Assembly: GCF_029227915.1 (NCBI RefSeq) | Contig: NC_079885.1 | Location: 23,811,001 to 23,871,000 of the forward strand | Source: Hydractinia symbiolongicarpus | Lineage: Eukaryota; Cnidaria; Hydrozoa; Anthoathecata; Hydractiniidae | Length of the DNA: 60,000 nucleotides | Direction of reading: 5' to 3' | Part shown: positions 11,114-21,645 of the stretch, one piece after another | Layout of the letters: the number at the start of each line of letters is the position of its first letter | How positions within the stretch are numbered: the stretch's first letter is position 1 | Position numbers and translations under genes: made by a program | Notes under the pieces: generated by a model | The model's database searches: none | The model's input: only the letters and a program-made list of their open reading frames with translations | What the model was told of the DNA's origin: nothing

Positions 11114-11534
11114 AAGATCAAAAATTAATCATGTCATTGGGCTGGGCGCTTAGTCCAGTTAAACGGTGTTGTACAGCATATAGGGATAATACCGTTTTGA
11201 AAAAAAACTTTTTCGCAGATGCTTCGAGTCACTCTTTATTTTTGCTTTAGCTGCTATAAGTCATTTTTAGACATTTTGGCCTAAATATACTAATTTCGGA
11301 CAAGTGTCCAAAAATTTTTTTCTTTAAATAATATGGACAATTTATCTGAGATTATTATTCTTTTTACAGAATATAAAAATTTTATTTCGTTCTTGAGATA
11401 ACCTGTTTTTTATCTGCTTCGAAACAGCTGTGGATTACCAGTTTACCGTCCATACTCAGATGGTTAAGAGTTCAGCTCACTCTTCTCTGGTAACTTATAA
11501 GAACCTAAGTAAGGCGCATAAGTTTATTAACTGT

Positions 11535-11640
11535 TAGTCATGCCAGTTTCCCGTGTAAGACTAAGTGTTAAGGCCCTGTAACAAGTGTAAAAAGTTATAG
11601 CAAGAGTCACACATTCTGGCGCACAGGAGGGCTTCATTTA
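11535..11640 (-). pseudogene. Fragment of the USP-type LINE, reverse strand
   Basis: The reverse complement reads LNEALLCARMCDSC, matching LNKALLCARTCDSS at 17455-17500 on + in the LINE tail described there. It is a short, isolated piece just outside the HECT transposon's left end. Confidence 0.5.
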
Positions 11641-11797
11641 ACTCTTTTTAAATTTATATATTTTTGACATATATATTTTTTGTATTTTGGTTCGACCAGT
11701 CCGTTTATGTTGTCAGCTCAGTCTTTGTCACCATCCTTGTGCACATAGCTTCTGCTATTAGGTCAGTACGATGGACCCGAAGGGTCAAGATTTCCAA

Positions 11798-12100
11798 GAT
11801 TTTTTTTCAACTTTTCCGATATTTTTTCAACTTTTCCGAAATTCTTTTAACTTTTCCGAAAATTTTTCCAACTTTTCCGATATCTTTTTTCAACTTTTCC
11901 GATATTTTTTTCAACTTTTCCGATATATTTTTAACTTTTTCGAAAATCTTTCAACTTTTCCGATAATTTTCCCAACTTTTGCGAATTTTTTTTTCAACTT
12001 TTCTGATATTTTTTTCAACTGCTCTGATTTTTATTTCATTGTTTCTGATATTTTTTCAACTTTTCCTAATTCTTTCTTTCAACTTCTTTGACTTTTTTTA
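11798..12100. repeat. Left subterminal tandem repeat, T-rich
   Basis: About a dozen imperfect units of CAACTTTTCCGATATTTTTTT, each about 21-24 bp. Frames through it give repetitive Phe-rich peptides that I regard as non-coding. The same unit, inverted, closes the right end of the element at 15780-15845, so it acts as an extended terminal repeat. Confidence 0.9.
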
Positions 12101-12229
12101 TCTCTGCCAATTTTTTATTTTTTCCGTGTTTCCGTATTCTGGATACCGTTTTGTACCTTTCCGGATTATCCAGGCTATCAATCTGTAAACAAGATGGAGG
12201 ACGTTGTAAAGCGTGCTGTAGAATAGTAC

Positions 12230-14369
12230 ATGTCAAAAATGGAGGACAAGGAACAGAAAGCAAAAGGCAAAAATAAACGAAATTCTTATGAAACAAGACT
12301 TAGTGGACAACTAAGCAAAATTAGGAGTAAATCAAACTCTTTGTCAACAAAACATAACTTAAAACGAGTGCAAATAAAGTGGTACAGACGTAATGAATTT
12401 TCGGGCTCTTACCAACTGATAAGAGTAAATCAAGGTGGTGGCTGTATATCTCTAGAAATCGACGAAAACACCTCATTTAAAGACATCAAATCTAAGTCGA
12501 CCGAATTATTTTTTGACAATTGTTTTAAGAATTTGTTTGTAGAAAACACGTTAGAATGTACATTGACAATTTGTGATGCAACGTTGACTGATTTAGATGA
12601 AGAATTGAATGTCTTTGAGTATGTCAGAAAAAAAGGATTTCAACTTAGTAAAATCTTATTTGTGCTAAAATCAGAATTAACAAATTTCAATGATAACTTC
12701 TTTGTCAGTAATGATTTGTCAGGAACATGTGATGATAACGATGATGATGTAACGCAACAAAATAATAATGATGTTTCATCTGATGCAGCTCTTTCTGTCA
12801 CAAGAAAGAGAAAGATATGTGTTGTATGTGGTTGCACTTACATAGATTGCTGCCTTGTTTGTGTACAAAATACTGCATTTAACGAATCATTGTCTGCAGA
12901 CCAAAGAAAAAATCAACAAGAACTACCAAGTAATATCACTGACTTGACCACGTATGATCTTTTTAATGGTGAAATTGCTGCTCCACCCACACCAGAAAAA
13001 AATGAAGCAAATACAAATTCTTGTAATCTTGAACATCCCGCAACTTCGGAGGAGCTAAGATTATTACGAGTAGAACACTTTAAACCAATTACTCCAAAAA
13101 TAAAGAAATATACCTTCCACATTCATCGCACAAAAGTTTCAACAGATTTACTAAATCATTATATGAAGAACAAGGTATATATGAATTTAACATTCTTATA
13201 TCCAATTTTATATTTCCCAATGTTTAACCGTTGTTTTAGTCATCCTCAGGCAACACTGTATACACAAAATACACAAAGCTAGTTAAGCTAGTATAATATA
13301 AACAATTACATATTGTTACATATTTGTAAGAAAATGTTAGAAATACAGAAATAACCTAAACCTAGTAGCAAAAATATTTTCTATTATGCTTTCTATTTAA
13401 AACTAAATTATATGGCTTGATTTCTTTTTGTAGGTAAACATTGCAGACGAAATTGATTATGTGTTTATTGATCCCCATGGAAAAGAAGAAATTGGAGTTG
13501 GAAGCGGCATGAAACGAGACGTATATACTGCATTTTGGCAGGAAGTTTCGAACAGTTTTTTTATTGGTGAGGCAGAACGCGTGCCATTTGTTAGGCATAA
13601 CATGTACCTTGCAGAGTGGCTGGCAATTGGAATGATCCTAGCAAAGGGTTTTATTGACGTTGGCTATTTCCCTACAGTTCTTAGTCGATGTTTCATAACC
13701 TATTGTATCTTTGGGTGTGTGAATGATGATGAACTAATTGATTCCTTCAAGAAATATGTTTCTGATGATGAGGCTAAATTAATTAATAACATATTATCAC
13801 CAAGTTTTAATGGAGATTTTGAGGAAAATGAAGATTTAAAAGATTTTTTTGAGGTTTTTAAGTGTCGTACTTTAGTATGCAAGGAGAATGTCCATGCAGT
13901 GATTTGTGAAATTGCACGACAGGAATTAATTCAAAAGCCGCATATCATGGCCTTGTGCTGAAGGGAAGTATTTATTGTCTTGAAAGATAAATTTCCAGAT
14001 ACAAGGGCTATTGAACATTTATATGCAGAAATTGAACCAACCACCAAAAAAGTGCTTAGTTTATTTTCAGCAAGTCCTGTCACTGAAGCAGAAAAAGAAC
14101 CTTTTCCATATTTCAAACGGTTTGTTAAAGGCCTTCAAGTAATACTCTTAAAGAAATTGTTGCAATTTTTAACAGGTTCTGACCTGATTACTGTTACTGA
14201 AATCAAAGTGACTTTCTATTTACCAACATCTGACTTTGGGAGACGCCCAATTGCACATACATGCACTCCTACTTTGGAACTACCTGCAACTTATAATAAC
14301 TTCTGCGAATTGAGGGAAGAATTTGCCAATATTTTAAATGAAAATACATGGGAAATAAACATTGTTTAA
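12230..14369 (+). CDS. HECT-type E3 ubiquitin ligase-like protein, two exons, one nonsense codon
   Basis: HECT proteins accept ubiquitin on a cysteine and pass it to a substrate. Exon 1 is 12230-13174 (donor AAG|GTATAT); exon 2 is 13434-14369 (acceptor TTTTTGTAG|GTAAAC). Splicing is in phase 0 and joins LLNHYMKNK to VNIADEIDYVFID. The N-terminal half is lysine-rich with a cysteine cluster (CVVCGCTYIDCCLVC, about residues 198-212), possibly zinc-binding. The HECT N-lobe reads EIGVGSGMKRDVYTAFWQE ... ERVPFVRH ... LAKGFIDVGYFP. The C-lobe ends RRPIAHTCTPTLELPATY, with the catalytic-type Cys in HTC. An in-frame TGA at 13959-13961 (ALC-stop-REVF, probably a former Trp) interrupts it. Its best relatives are the G2E3-like HECT family common in cnidarians and fish. 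Confidence 0.85.
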
Positions 14370-14712
14370 TTTGCAGAGTTCATGTAGAAAAATATTTTAT
14401 TTTTAAAAAAAATTGATTTTGTTTAGATGTTTTGTTGTGATGCAGTGTATAATATAGGAAGATACTCAATTATGGGCATTCTCATAATCATCAGACAGTC
14501 TCAATTGTCTTTTGACTCTTTTTATTTATGTTTTTTGAAATGTGACTTTTTGAATGATTGTCATCATCTTTATACTTTATGTTAATTTTACGGATTTAAA
14601 AAGTTGTTATTATGTTAGATACTCTGTTGTTATTGTATGTTATTATTGATGGTGAGTTAGGATAATATACTTTTCAACTGATTCAATATGTTATTTTGTC
14701 TTCAAAAAAAAT
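14370..14712. other. Convergent intergenic gap between HECT and integrase genes
   Basis: AT-rich, no frame. It must hold the 3' ends of both transcripts; I see no distinctive structure. Confidence 0.5.
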
Positions 14713-15530
14713 CTAAGAATATTCATTAATTTTCTGAAGTAGAAATAAATACAAGTCTAAAGCTTCTGTTGGGTTTTGAGGCAAGCCTTTTCCTTCTTCA
14801 TGCATAACTGTGGTAGCAAAATCTTGAAATTCTTCAGAATAATCTAAAACATTAGCAGTGACATCTGAATAAAATTTATTTATCTCCGCTGCATCTACTT
14901 TAATGATCATGTTTTCTGCTTTAAAAAGGTGGGACAAGTAAAACATACTGTCTGGTCTTCCCCGCGGTCCAGCGTTGCGACTTTTTGAGATTATGTGCGA
15001 ATTCCACTGAGTCCTGATTGAATTAAGATCATTACGAATTAATTCCATGAAACAAAATCTAATACAATCAACTAAAACCAGGTCATCATTTGAAAACAAA
15101 TCCATGTCAGAAATGTCTCTTAAGAACCTTCGCCACCATCCTATTCTGTCCCTCTGTAAGATAGACCAGTAAGCTTCTATCCTTTGGTTTTGAGGTGATG
15201 TTATGGTACTAAATGATTCCATCGCCTCTTCATCGTCAGCGTCGAGGTTTCTGAGAAGTATGTGTATCGGTTCAATCAAAGCATGCTCTGTACCATCATC
15301 AGCTTTGATCTGCATTGGAATACCACCAATTTTCTTAACTGTGTCAAGGTAATACTTTGCCACAATTTCCGGCATTTTGTTTGTAGGTCCAACTTCGAGC
15401 CACATTACCTTTCTTAAGAATCCATCAAGACATCCATGTATGCTGAATCCAAATGGTTTAAGTTTATCGTGTCCATCAATGTGCCAAACAAAGTTTGGTC
15501 CTTGGGATATATACTTTCTCCTATGTAATC
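14713..15530 (-). CDS. DDE integrase/transposase (retroviral-integrase-like core), N-terminus missing
   Basis: Likely the enzyme that moves this element. Reading leftward from about 15530: RRKYISQGPNFVWHIDGHDK (first catalytic D in HIDG), GCLDGFLRKVMWLEVGPTN, then MQIKADDGTEHALIE (second D), then SPQNQRIEAYWSIL (catalytic E), then GWWRRFLRDI and CFMELIRNDL, to a stop at 14713. This pattern matches the widespread eukaryotic integrase-core family. Upstream of RRKY an in-frame TGA is met, and then the GTTCTCAGAAAAAA tandem repeat, so the usual helix-turn-helix N-terminus of about 100 residues is absent or lost. The D-D-E core itself looks intact. Confidence 0.88.
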
Positions 15531-15574
15531 TTCAACCATGTTCTTCTTCGTGATACAAGTAGCAAGTAGTAAAG

Positions 15575-15845
15575 CCCAGAAAAAACTTATTAGAAAAAAA
15601 ATTCTCAGAAAAAAGTTCTCAGAAAAAAGTTCTTAGAAAAAATTCTCAGAAAAAAGTTCTCAGAAAAAATTCTCAGAAAAAAGTTCTCAGAAAAAAGTTC
15701 TCAGAAAAAAATTCTCAGAAAAAAATTCTTAGGAAAAAATTCTCAGAAAAAAATTCTTAATAGAAAAATCTTAGAAAAAATATCGGAAAAGTTGAAAAAA
15801 ATATGGGAAAAGTTAAAAAAAATATCGGAAAAGTTGAACAAAATT
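15575..15845. repeat. Right subterminal tandem repeats
   Basis: From about 15595 to 15780, units of GTTCTCAGAAAAAA (about 14-15 bp) repeat more than ten times with small changes. From 15780 to 15845 the unit switches to ATCGGAAAAGTTGAAAAAA, the inverse of the left-end repeat. This replaces the expected start of the integrase gene. Confidence 0.9.
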
Positions 15846-15883
15846 CGTGGAAATTTTGACCCTTCGGGTCCATCGTAGGTAAG

Positions 15884-16379
15884 GTCTCCCTTCAAAAATA
15901 GTTTTTTTTTTCTCTCTTCATATATGCTTGATTAATAAAATTAAAAAAACAAAACAAACAAACAAACAAACAAAAAAAAGCAAGGTGGTTAATGCAGCTT
16001 GCTCTTTTAATCATATAGAAATAGAACTTTTTGTGTAGCAAAACATCAAAGGGAGAGTAGTACACAAAATTTAAAACGAAACGTTCATGTTGTTATTCTC
16101 ACATACGAATGAAGATTCACTTTTATACCCGCTCACAATCCTCACTTTTAATACTCAAATATCTCTGCATAATTTTTAGTCCAAATTGTCTAAAAATGAC
16201 TTCTTCCACAATATCTCTAGAGTAAAGTTAAGGAAACATGTTTTTATGGTCCGCAGGTGAGGTTAAATATGTGGAATGAAATTACTTAATTTTATTAATG
16301 TCCGAAACATTTATTTTACATCTGGATGTCTCGAAAATCTACCAAAAAACTGGCTACAAGGTCTTTTAAAACAACAGTC
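15884..16379. other. Gap without gene
   Basis: Contains a T-run near 15900 and a short ACAAACAA tract near 15955. No coding signal seen. Confidence 0.45.
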
Positions 16380-16394
16380 GCATTGCCATCACTG

Positions 16395-16485
16395 ATTTTC
16401 TCTAGAGGAGTACAACCTCTAGTTTATTTCCAAAGACCTAACAGGTTGAGTTCATCATTGCGGTGGCTAGCCACCTTTTTGTGAA
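16395..16485 (+). repeat. Dispersed hairpin-headed repeat, copy 1
   Basis: CTCTAGAGGAGTACAACCTC can fold as a hairpin, and AGGTTGAGTTCATCATTGCG plus GTGGCTAGCCACC follow. Related copies are near 34250 (inverted), 35085-35150, 35682-35705 (inverted head only) and 48358-48420. The shared order suggests one repeat family, not chance. Confidence 0.7.
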
Positions 16486-16559
16486 TTACTTTCTTTCTAG
16501 GAATAGCAATCTAAAAAACATGGGAAACACATGTTAAGCAAACTTAATCTTACCATGTT

Positions 16560-17216
16560 TTTATAACCTTCCAAAAGTTAAAGAAGCTATTTCTGTCAGC
16601 AAAATAACCTCAATGTTAGGCGAAGCATTTGTAGGTGTTCTTCAAAGTTTGGCTGCTTCTAGAAGTCCAGTTGATCCCTCCCATTTTTTGCGTGCTATGA
16701 AACATAATATCTCAGCTGCGGAGGGAAGTGCGTGTAATATCTTTGCTCAACGTGACGTCCCCCGAGGTTATTGAATATCTCCTACCTCGTCTCTCATTAG
16801 ACTTTTCATTTCTTGGAAGTCCTTGTAGTATTAGCATTAAGACATCAACCACTTGCAATTCATGTCATATTACCAGCTCCTCAGAAGTTATAGTATCATG
16901 CATCCAACTTTCTTCCTACGTCACAATTTTCCTTAGATAATTTCTTTGAAAGGTAGAAGTTGTCAGACAGTAATGCCTACTTCTGCCATGTTTGCAATGC
17001 TCATCAAACTGCTCTAGTTGAAAAAGAGGTAGTGTCGTGCAGTTCCCATCTCATTTTACAGTTAAAACGTTTTGCCAGTGCCAACAGCCTTGGGTCAAAA
17101 ATTGCCTCTCGTATTACTGCTTACACTGGTACCATTTTCATACCTTTTACCGTAGATGGAGAAGTGAAATTTCGTAAAACATTTCATTTAAGGAGAATTA
17201 AAAAAGGACAATAATT
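16560..17216 (+). pseudogene. USP (peptidase C19) deubiquitinase, middle part, in a LINE
   Basis: USP enzymes remove ubiquitin using a Cys-His-Asp triad. This piece holds the middle of the fold: VDPSHFLRAMKHNISAAEG, then NIFAQRDV and, after a frameshift near 16757, PEVIEYLLPRL, matching the F.Q.DA.EFL..LL block. Next come TCNSCH and, in another frame, YFCHVCNAHQTALVEKEV, the two CxxC pairs of the USP zinc ribbon, then HLILQLKRFA (the L.L.LKRF block) and ITAYTGTIFIPFTVDG. It stops at 17216 before the His box. The Cys box is missing on this copy but present at 24650. At least two frame breaks make it a pseudogene. Confidence 0.8.
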
Positions 17217-17439
17217 GCATCCTATGTAAAAAACCTTTTTGTAACCGGTCCCTTTCTCAGGGTAAACGCTCATACTGCCACGCTGCTGTTCTTCTTACAA
17301 CCCAGCAAAACCATCTAAATACAACAAAATAATATCCTTTGTTCCAGCTCGTAAACGTCCTGCCACCAACCTTCCAAAATTTAGCGAATAGTGAAAGGTT
17401 GCAGATAGAAGACAAATTATATGTTAAAAATATAAAATA

Positions 17440-17860
17440 TGAAAAATGATTAAATAAAGCCCTCTTGTGCGCCAGAACTTGTGACTCTAGTTGTAGCTTT
17501 CCTAATAGTACCACCTTATTTCGCAATAACTGATCTTCGTCCAGACATACTTCTAATTTCTAGCACCATCAAAACTGTAATTATTGTAGAATTAATAAAT
17601 ACTCATTCCTTCATGGTGTAATGAAATTAAATATTTGGCATGTCCATTTCTTTGTTCCTGAAGTAGGAGCCAGAGAATTTTGTTCCAAAACAGTTACAGT
17701 TTGTCTGTCGCCTTGGCTTTTCTAACATGTTTGTGCGTTCAACCCTGAAATCTCTTTCAACCAAACAAGCTTCAACAAACTCTTAACCTCAACAACCAAA
17801 CAAAATTCACCAAATTCTCAACACAATATTCTAGCTGGTAAACCGGAAAACTTTTCCACT
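17440..17860 (+). pseudogene. LINE C-terminus with restriction-like endonuclease motif
   Basis: In one frame: AITDLRPDILLISSTIKTV followed at once by IIVEL. This PD ... VEL spacing is the PD-(D/E)xK signature of the endonuclease of R2/NeSL-type LINEs. In another frame comes IWHVHFFVPEVGAREFCSKT then VTVCLS and, shifted, LGFSNMFVRSTLKSLS, the usual tail of those proteins. With the USP block just upstream and no RT between, this copy is internally deleted. It is broken by several stops. Confidence 0.7.
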
Positions 17861-19009
17861 TTTGTTGCTGCCAAAGTAAATGACACAATGTAGCATAACT
17901 CGTATCTTTGCCAAACAACGGCTAAAATAATTATACACACTAGTTACACACACTAGTTAAAATAAAGAACCAATAAAGCAATTACAAATCAAACAAAAAA
18001 GCAGCAGGGTGGGAACTCGCACACAAAGAAAACAAAAAAGGGCTGGTCACGCTAACTACAACTAAACTTGAACAGCCCAAAAAGAGGTGTGGCAAAATGG
18101 TTAACCAAGAACCAAACTATAGAGTGTGACCAGAAAATGCGACAAAATGGCACTAACATAAATAATGTAATACAAAAATATCTAATAATAAATATAAAAT
18201 TACTGAAAGTTTATGTCTAACTTTGCAGTGCAGCAACAAGAACAAAAATATGCTTGGTCAAAACCAAGAATAAACAAATATGACAAAAACAACTTTTTAC
18301 GTCATGTCTTACCAGTATGAAGACTAAATTCCAACTGACCGCAAAAAACATGATTTATATGTATGTCCCTTAAGACTTGGCTAAGGCCATTACAATTATG
18401 TAAAGAATGACATCATGCATGCTTCAATGCATAAAAGCCCCTAAGGAACACAACTAGATATAATAGATATCTGAAACCTTTATACGCATTAAACTCATTA
18501 CACTCTAAACATTGAAACAGATACATAAACAAGACTTTACACATAAAAAACATAAACAAAACAAAGACTGTTTCAGCTCATACGAATACATCAAGCAACA
18601 TTAATTGACCGTACGGAAATTAAATGTTTTATGTTTAGGCTACCTCAAACTCAATTCACCAAAATTATTACGAAACAGATATCAAGATTCGATTTGCGCT
18701 TCCTTTCAAGATGGGTACTTGTTCCCTAGAAGTTCGAAACTTAGACGTAGAGAGTGTTTACATGCGATATCTCATTCCGCCTATATGTAAACGTAGGCTT
18801 ATGGGTGTTCTTCACTCACAGATCGTTACTTATTATATATACATTATGAATGTTGAAAAATGTACACATCTATATCAAAACCTTTCAGACAGTATATACA
18901 CAATTGCACCCTAAAACTGAGTGGATCATGGAACTAATATTTCATTATTATAGGATTATTTTGGATAAGTGTGTATAAAGTCTATAAATATTCAATAGCA
19001 TGCTAGAAG
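17861..19009. other. Gene-free stretch with a MITE end
   Basis: No coding signal. At about 18755-18802, TCATTCCGCCTATATGTAAA closely matches the right end of the fold-back element at 41676-42071, so a truncated copy of that family lies here. Confidence 0.5.
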
Positions 19010-19990
19010 TCGTGTTAGGATTAACGATTCACTTAGTGATGAATTTAGTGTAAATGTTGGTGTACGTCATGGTTCTGTACTTAGTCCTTTGTTGTTTGTT
19101 GTAGTCTTAGAAGCGCTGTCGATGGAGTTCAGAACAGGTTGCCCATGGGAGTTATTGTATGCAGATGATTTGGTTCTCATAGCAGAGTCGATGGAAGAAT
19201 TAGTTGAAAAGTTTGAGAAGTGGAAGAAAGGACTAGAAGAGAAAGGGCTAAAGGTAAACACAGCAAAGTCTAAAGTCATGATTAGTAGCATTGCAGCAAA
19301 GTGTGACCTTGTAGTTGGAAAGTGGCCTTGTGGAGTTTGCAGGAAAGGGGTTGGTAGTAACTAATTTTTTTGTCAGACTTGCAAGCATTGGGTGCATAAG
19401 AAGTGCAGTAGTATTAGTGGAAGGTTAAGAGCTGACATTCAGTTTGTATGCAAGCGTTGCGAAGGTGAGATTATAGAGAATGAAGTATTTCCAGCTTTAA
19501 TGATGTACAACAGTGGCTCGTTAGAGATAGTTGAGAACTTCTGTTACTTAGGTGATATGTTGGGCAGTGAAGGGGGTGTTGGACGAAGTGTTACTTGCAG
19601 GATAGGTTCTGGTTAGAAAAAGTTCAGAAAGTTACTTCCTTTGTTAACTAGAGTCCTGTCAATTGAGGTAAAAGGTAAGTTGTATGAGGCCTGTGTAAGA
19701 AGTTTTATGTTGTACGGTAGTGAGATAAGGGCAGTGAAGTAGGAAGATCTTGACCGTTTAGAACGGAATGATATGAGAATGGTTGGGTGATGTGTAACGC
19801 CAGTCTGAGAAACAGAAAGAGCTCAGATGAGCTAAGAAGCAGGCTAAGTCTCCGTAGAATTAAAGATGTTATCCAGATAAGAAGATTGAATTGGCTGGGG
19901 CACTTGGAAAGAATGGAGGAGGATAATTGGGTAAGAAATTGGGTAAGACCTTATCTGATTTATAGGCTCATTGTGAACTTTACCATGTAA
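19010..19990 (+). pseudogene. LINE reverse transcriptase 3' half with internal cysteine-rich insert
   Basis: Translation gives VNVGVRHGSVLSPLLFVVVL (an RT block) then ELLYADDLVLIAESMEEL, with the catalytic YADD near 19158, then KWKKGLEEKGLKVNTAKSKV. A cysteine-rich insert follows: KWPCGVCRKGV, a stop, then CQTCKHWVHKKC and FVCKRCEGE, resembling a PHD or zinc-ribbon fold. The thumb resumes with VENFCYLGDMLGSEGG, KGKLYEACVRSFMLYGSEI and IRRLNWLGHLERMEEDNW. Stops at about 19362 and 19614 and later frame breaks inactivate it. The part after 19645 lies in the 2-kb tandem duplication, so this LINE end occurs twice. Confidence 0.88.
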
Positions 19991-20514
19991 TAGAATATTT
20001 TTAATGTAACCTTGGTCTAGGCGTTTTTTACAAAAACCTTGAGAAAACAAACATTCAAACAAAAATGCAGCAATAATGAAGTAAAACAATAAAAGTTGTA
20101 TTCACTTGTACATGTTAAAAATCTTAGAATGACACAAGAAAATAAATAGAAAGTCTAAAATTAGCGCCCATGCTTCATGCTACGTTCTCACAGAAATGTG
20201 TGAAACTACCATACTATCGTGAAAGCATCAAAATACTGGAGCATGTAGCGGCTTGGGGATGTAAATGATCAGGAGCCTGTTCTTCAAACTGATCTTAAAG
20301 ATTTCATTGGGAAATAAGATGGGTAAACCTTGGTGTAAAACGAACAAACAGTAGCAGTTAAATTCTAGTACGAGAACTGATGTAGCGTTGCAGCCAAGTC
20401 CTTATCTTTTGATCAACAACCCTTATCTCATATAGGTGATACTTATCATAGCACATCCGTATTTCATTCTCAACAGAGAATGCTTCAACTATATAATGAG
20501 TGTGAGACATATTA

Positions 20515-20691
20515 AGAAGAACTACTTTGTTCATCACTAACATACTGCCAAGCAGTGAGCGGGATTCGATTCGCGGTCCCCATAACTGGGAGCCGTAGTC
20601 GAACCTACTGTGGTCCCCAGAACTGGGAGCAAGTCCTGGGGACCGCATCACTGGCTCCCAGTATGTTAGTGGTGAACAAAGTAGTTCTTCT
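20515..20691. mobile_element. 177-bp MITE with TTA target duplication (unit 1)
   Basis: Inverted ends AGAAGAACTACTTTGTTCA pair with TGAACAAAGTAGTTCTTCT over about 32 bp. TTA flanks both sides (20512-20514 and 20692-20694), as for Harbinger-type non-autonomous elements. The interior holds repeated ACTGGGAGC and GGTCCCCA words. Short frames across it are not genes. Confidence 0.85.
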
Positions 20692-20799
20692 TTATCCTTG
20701 TAAAAGGGAGATCTTGCTTTGCATAGAGATCTTGAGAGAGTTTAACCTCTACCACTTTAAATAAGAGTCATTAGACTAGTCGAATCACTACAGCTTGCT

Positions 20800-21590
20800 G
20801 TTTTGGTTATCTCATAATCACTTTATCTCGTTTATATCTAAACGTGATATCAGTTTCAGCTATTAGCACAGTACATTTATAAATACTGATCAGCATGAGC
20901 CTAGAAACATCTTTCGAAAAAGGACTCATTCCATTCATTATTGATTGTAGGGCAAGGTAAGGTAGTCTCACAAGACAGATTTGAGCATCTTTACAGCAAA
21001 GATTGCAAATGTTCTCAGGAGTAGGTGTCGTGTGATAGTCACATAGAATATCAAGACCAGCTTCTTTATCAGTACCACAAGGTGGCAAAAGTTCAAAAAT
21101 GAATGAGCTCTTAATGGCTGACTTCCTTAAATAAAATGTGTTGCAAAGACCTTTGTCTGATATGTACAGGGAACATCTTATGAGTCAGGAAAGCACGAGT
21201 TATGATCCTGCCAATTATTTCAAGTTCTGTGCTCTCCGTAGTTGGCGAGGCAGCCATTCAGTGTCACCTTGAAATTTTGTGCCCATTTTATTGAAAAAAG
21301 ACATCATGTGTTACTCCATCACCAACTCATGACTCTCCTTTAAATGTGATGCATATGTTTTTTGTATGTATGTCATAGTTAGAATAAATATTGATGAAAT
21401 CTTCATATATATTATCACGGTCCACTTCATGGTCAGTTTTCTGAGACAATTTGCTGTGTGCATCCTTTCTTATTTTTTCCAGTGTTTCATATTTATTTGA
21501 AAGAGAATGGTATCATCAAGATGGGGTATCAGTTTCAACTATATTATAAAATCAGGAAATAATTGTTGTATTAGGACTTACTAATTGTTG
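20800..21590 (-). pseudogene. HECT-family protein exons (tandem unit 1)
   Basis: Reading leftward from about 21580: KYETLEKIRKDAHSKLSQK, then NICITFKGES, a frame break, VGDGVTHDVFFNK and MGTKFQGDTEWLP. In a neighbouring frame TTESTELEIIGRIITRAFLT is followed by HKMFPVHI. The GDGVT.D.F and IIGRII..AF blocks match the N-lobe of HECT ligases of the cnidarian TE-associated type. The rest (21088-20807, starting PPCGTDKEAGLDILCDYH) is open for 93 codons but I cannot place it in the fold. No catalytic Cys region is visible. Its start lies inside the duplicated unit, so an identical second copy exists at 22801-23591. Confidence 0.6.
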
Positions 21591-21645
21591 TTGAAAATTG
21601 AGCAGGAAGAACTGCTCTGGTTCAGCTTCCAAGCTCCTAACCAAG

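Larger units (their letters stand above)
11767..15877. mobile_element. 4.1-kb DNA transposon with HECT ligase and integrase genes (IS3EU-like)
   Basis: The ends TACGATGGACCCGAAGGGTC face each other at 11767 and 15877 and remain similar for about 35 bp, then run into matching CAACTTTTCCGATATTTTTT repeats on both sides. Flanks GGTCAG (11761-11766) and GGTAAG (15878-15883) are a 5-of-6 match, consistent with a 6-bp target duplication. Two convergent genes fill it: a spliced HECT-domain gene on + and a DDE integrase gene on -. From memory, TAY-type ends and 6-bp duplications fit the IS3EU superfamily; I hold that label loosely. One nonsense codon is seen in the HECT gene; the integrase lacks its N-terminal part. 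Confidence 0.8.

Noticed and set aside
11664-12091. Phe-rich frames in the T-rich repeat
   Set aside because: They translate a 22-bp tandem repeat in two frames and have no independent coding signal.
15595-15780. Regular repeat array as a possible CRISPR
   Set aside because: Units of 14-15 bases are contiguous with no spacers; it is a simple tandem repeat in a eukaryotic transposon.
16395-16420. Possible hammerhead ribozyme at the hairpin-headed repeat
   Set aside because: The CTGATGA and GAAAC core could not be found together in either orientation at any copy.
20358-20651. 97-codon minus frame (and its copy at 22359-22652)
   Set aside because: It runs through the MITE hairpin and is explained by it.
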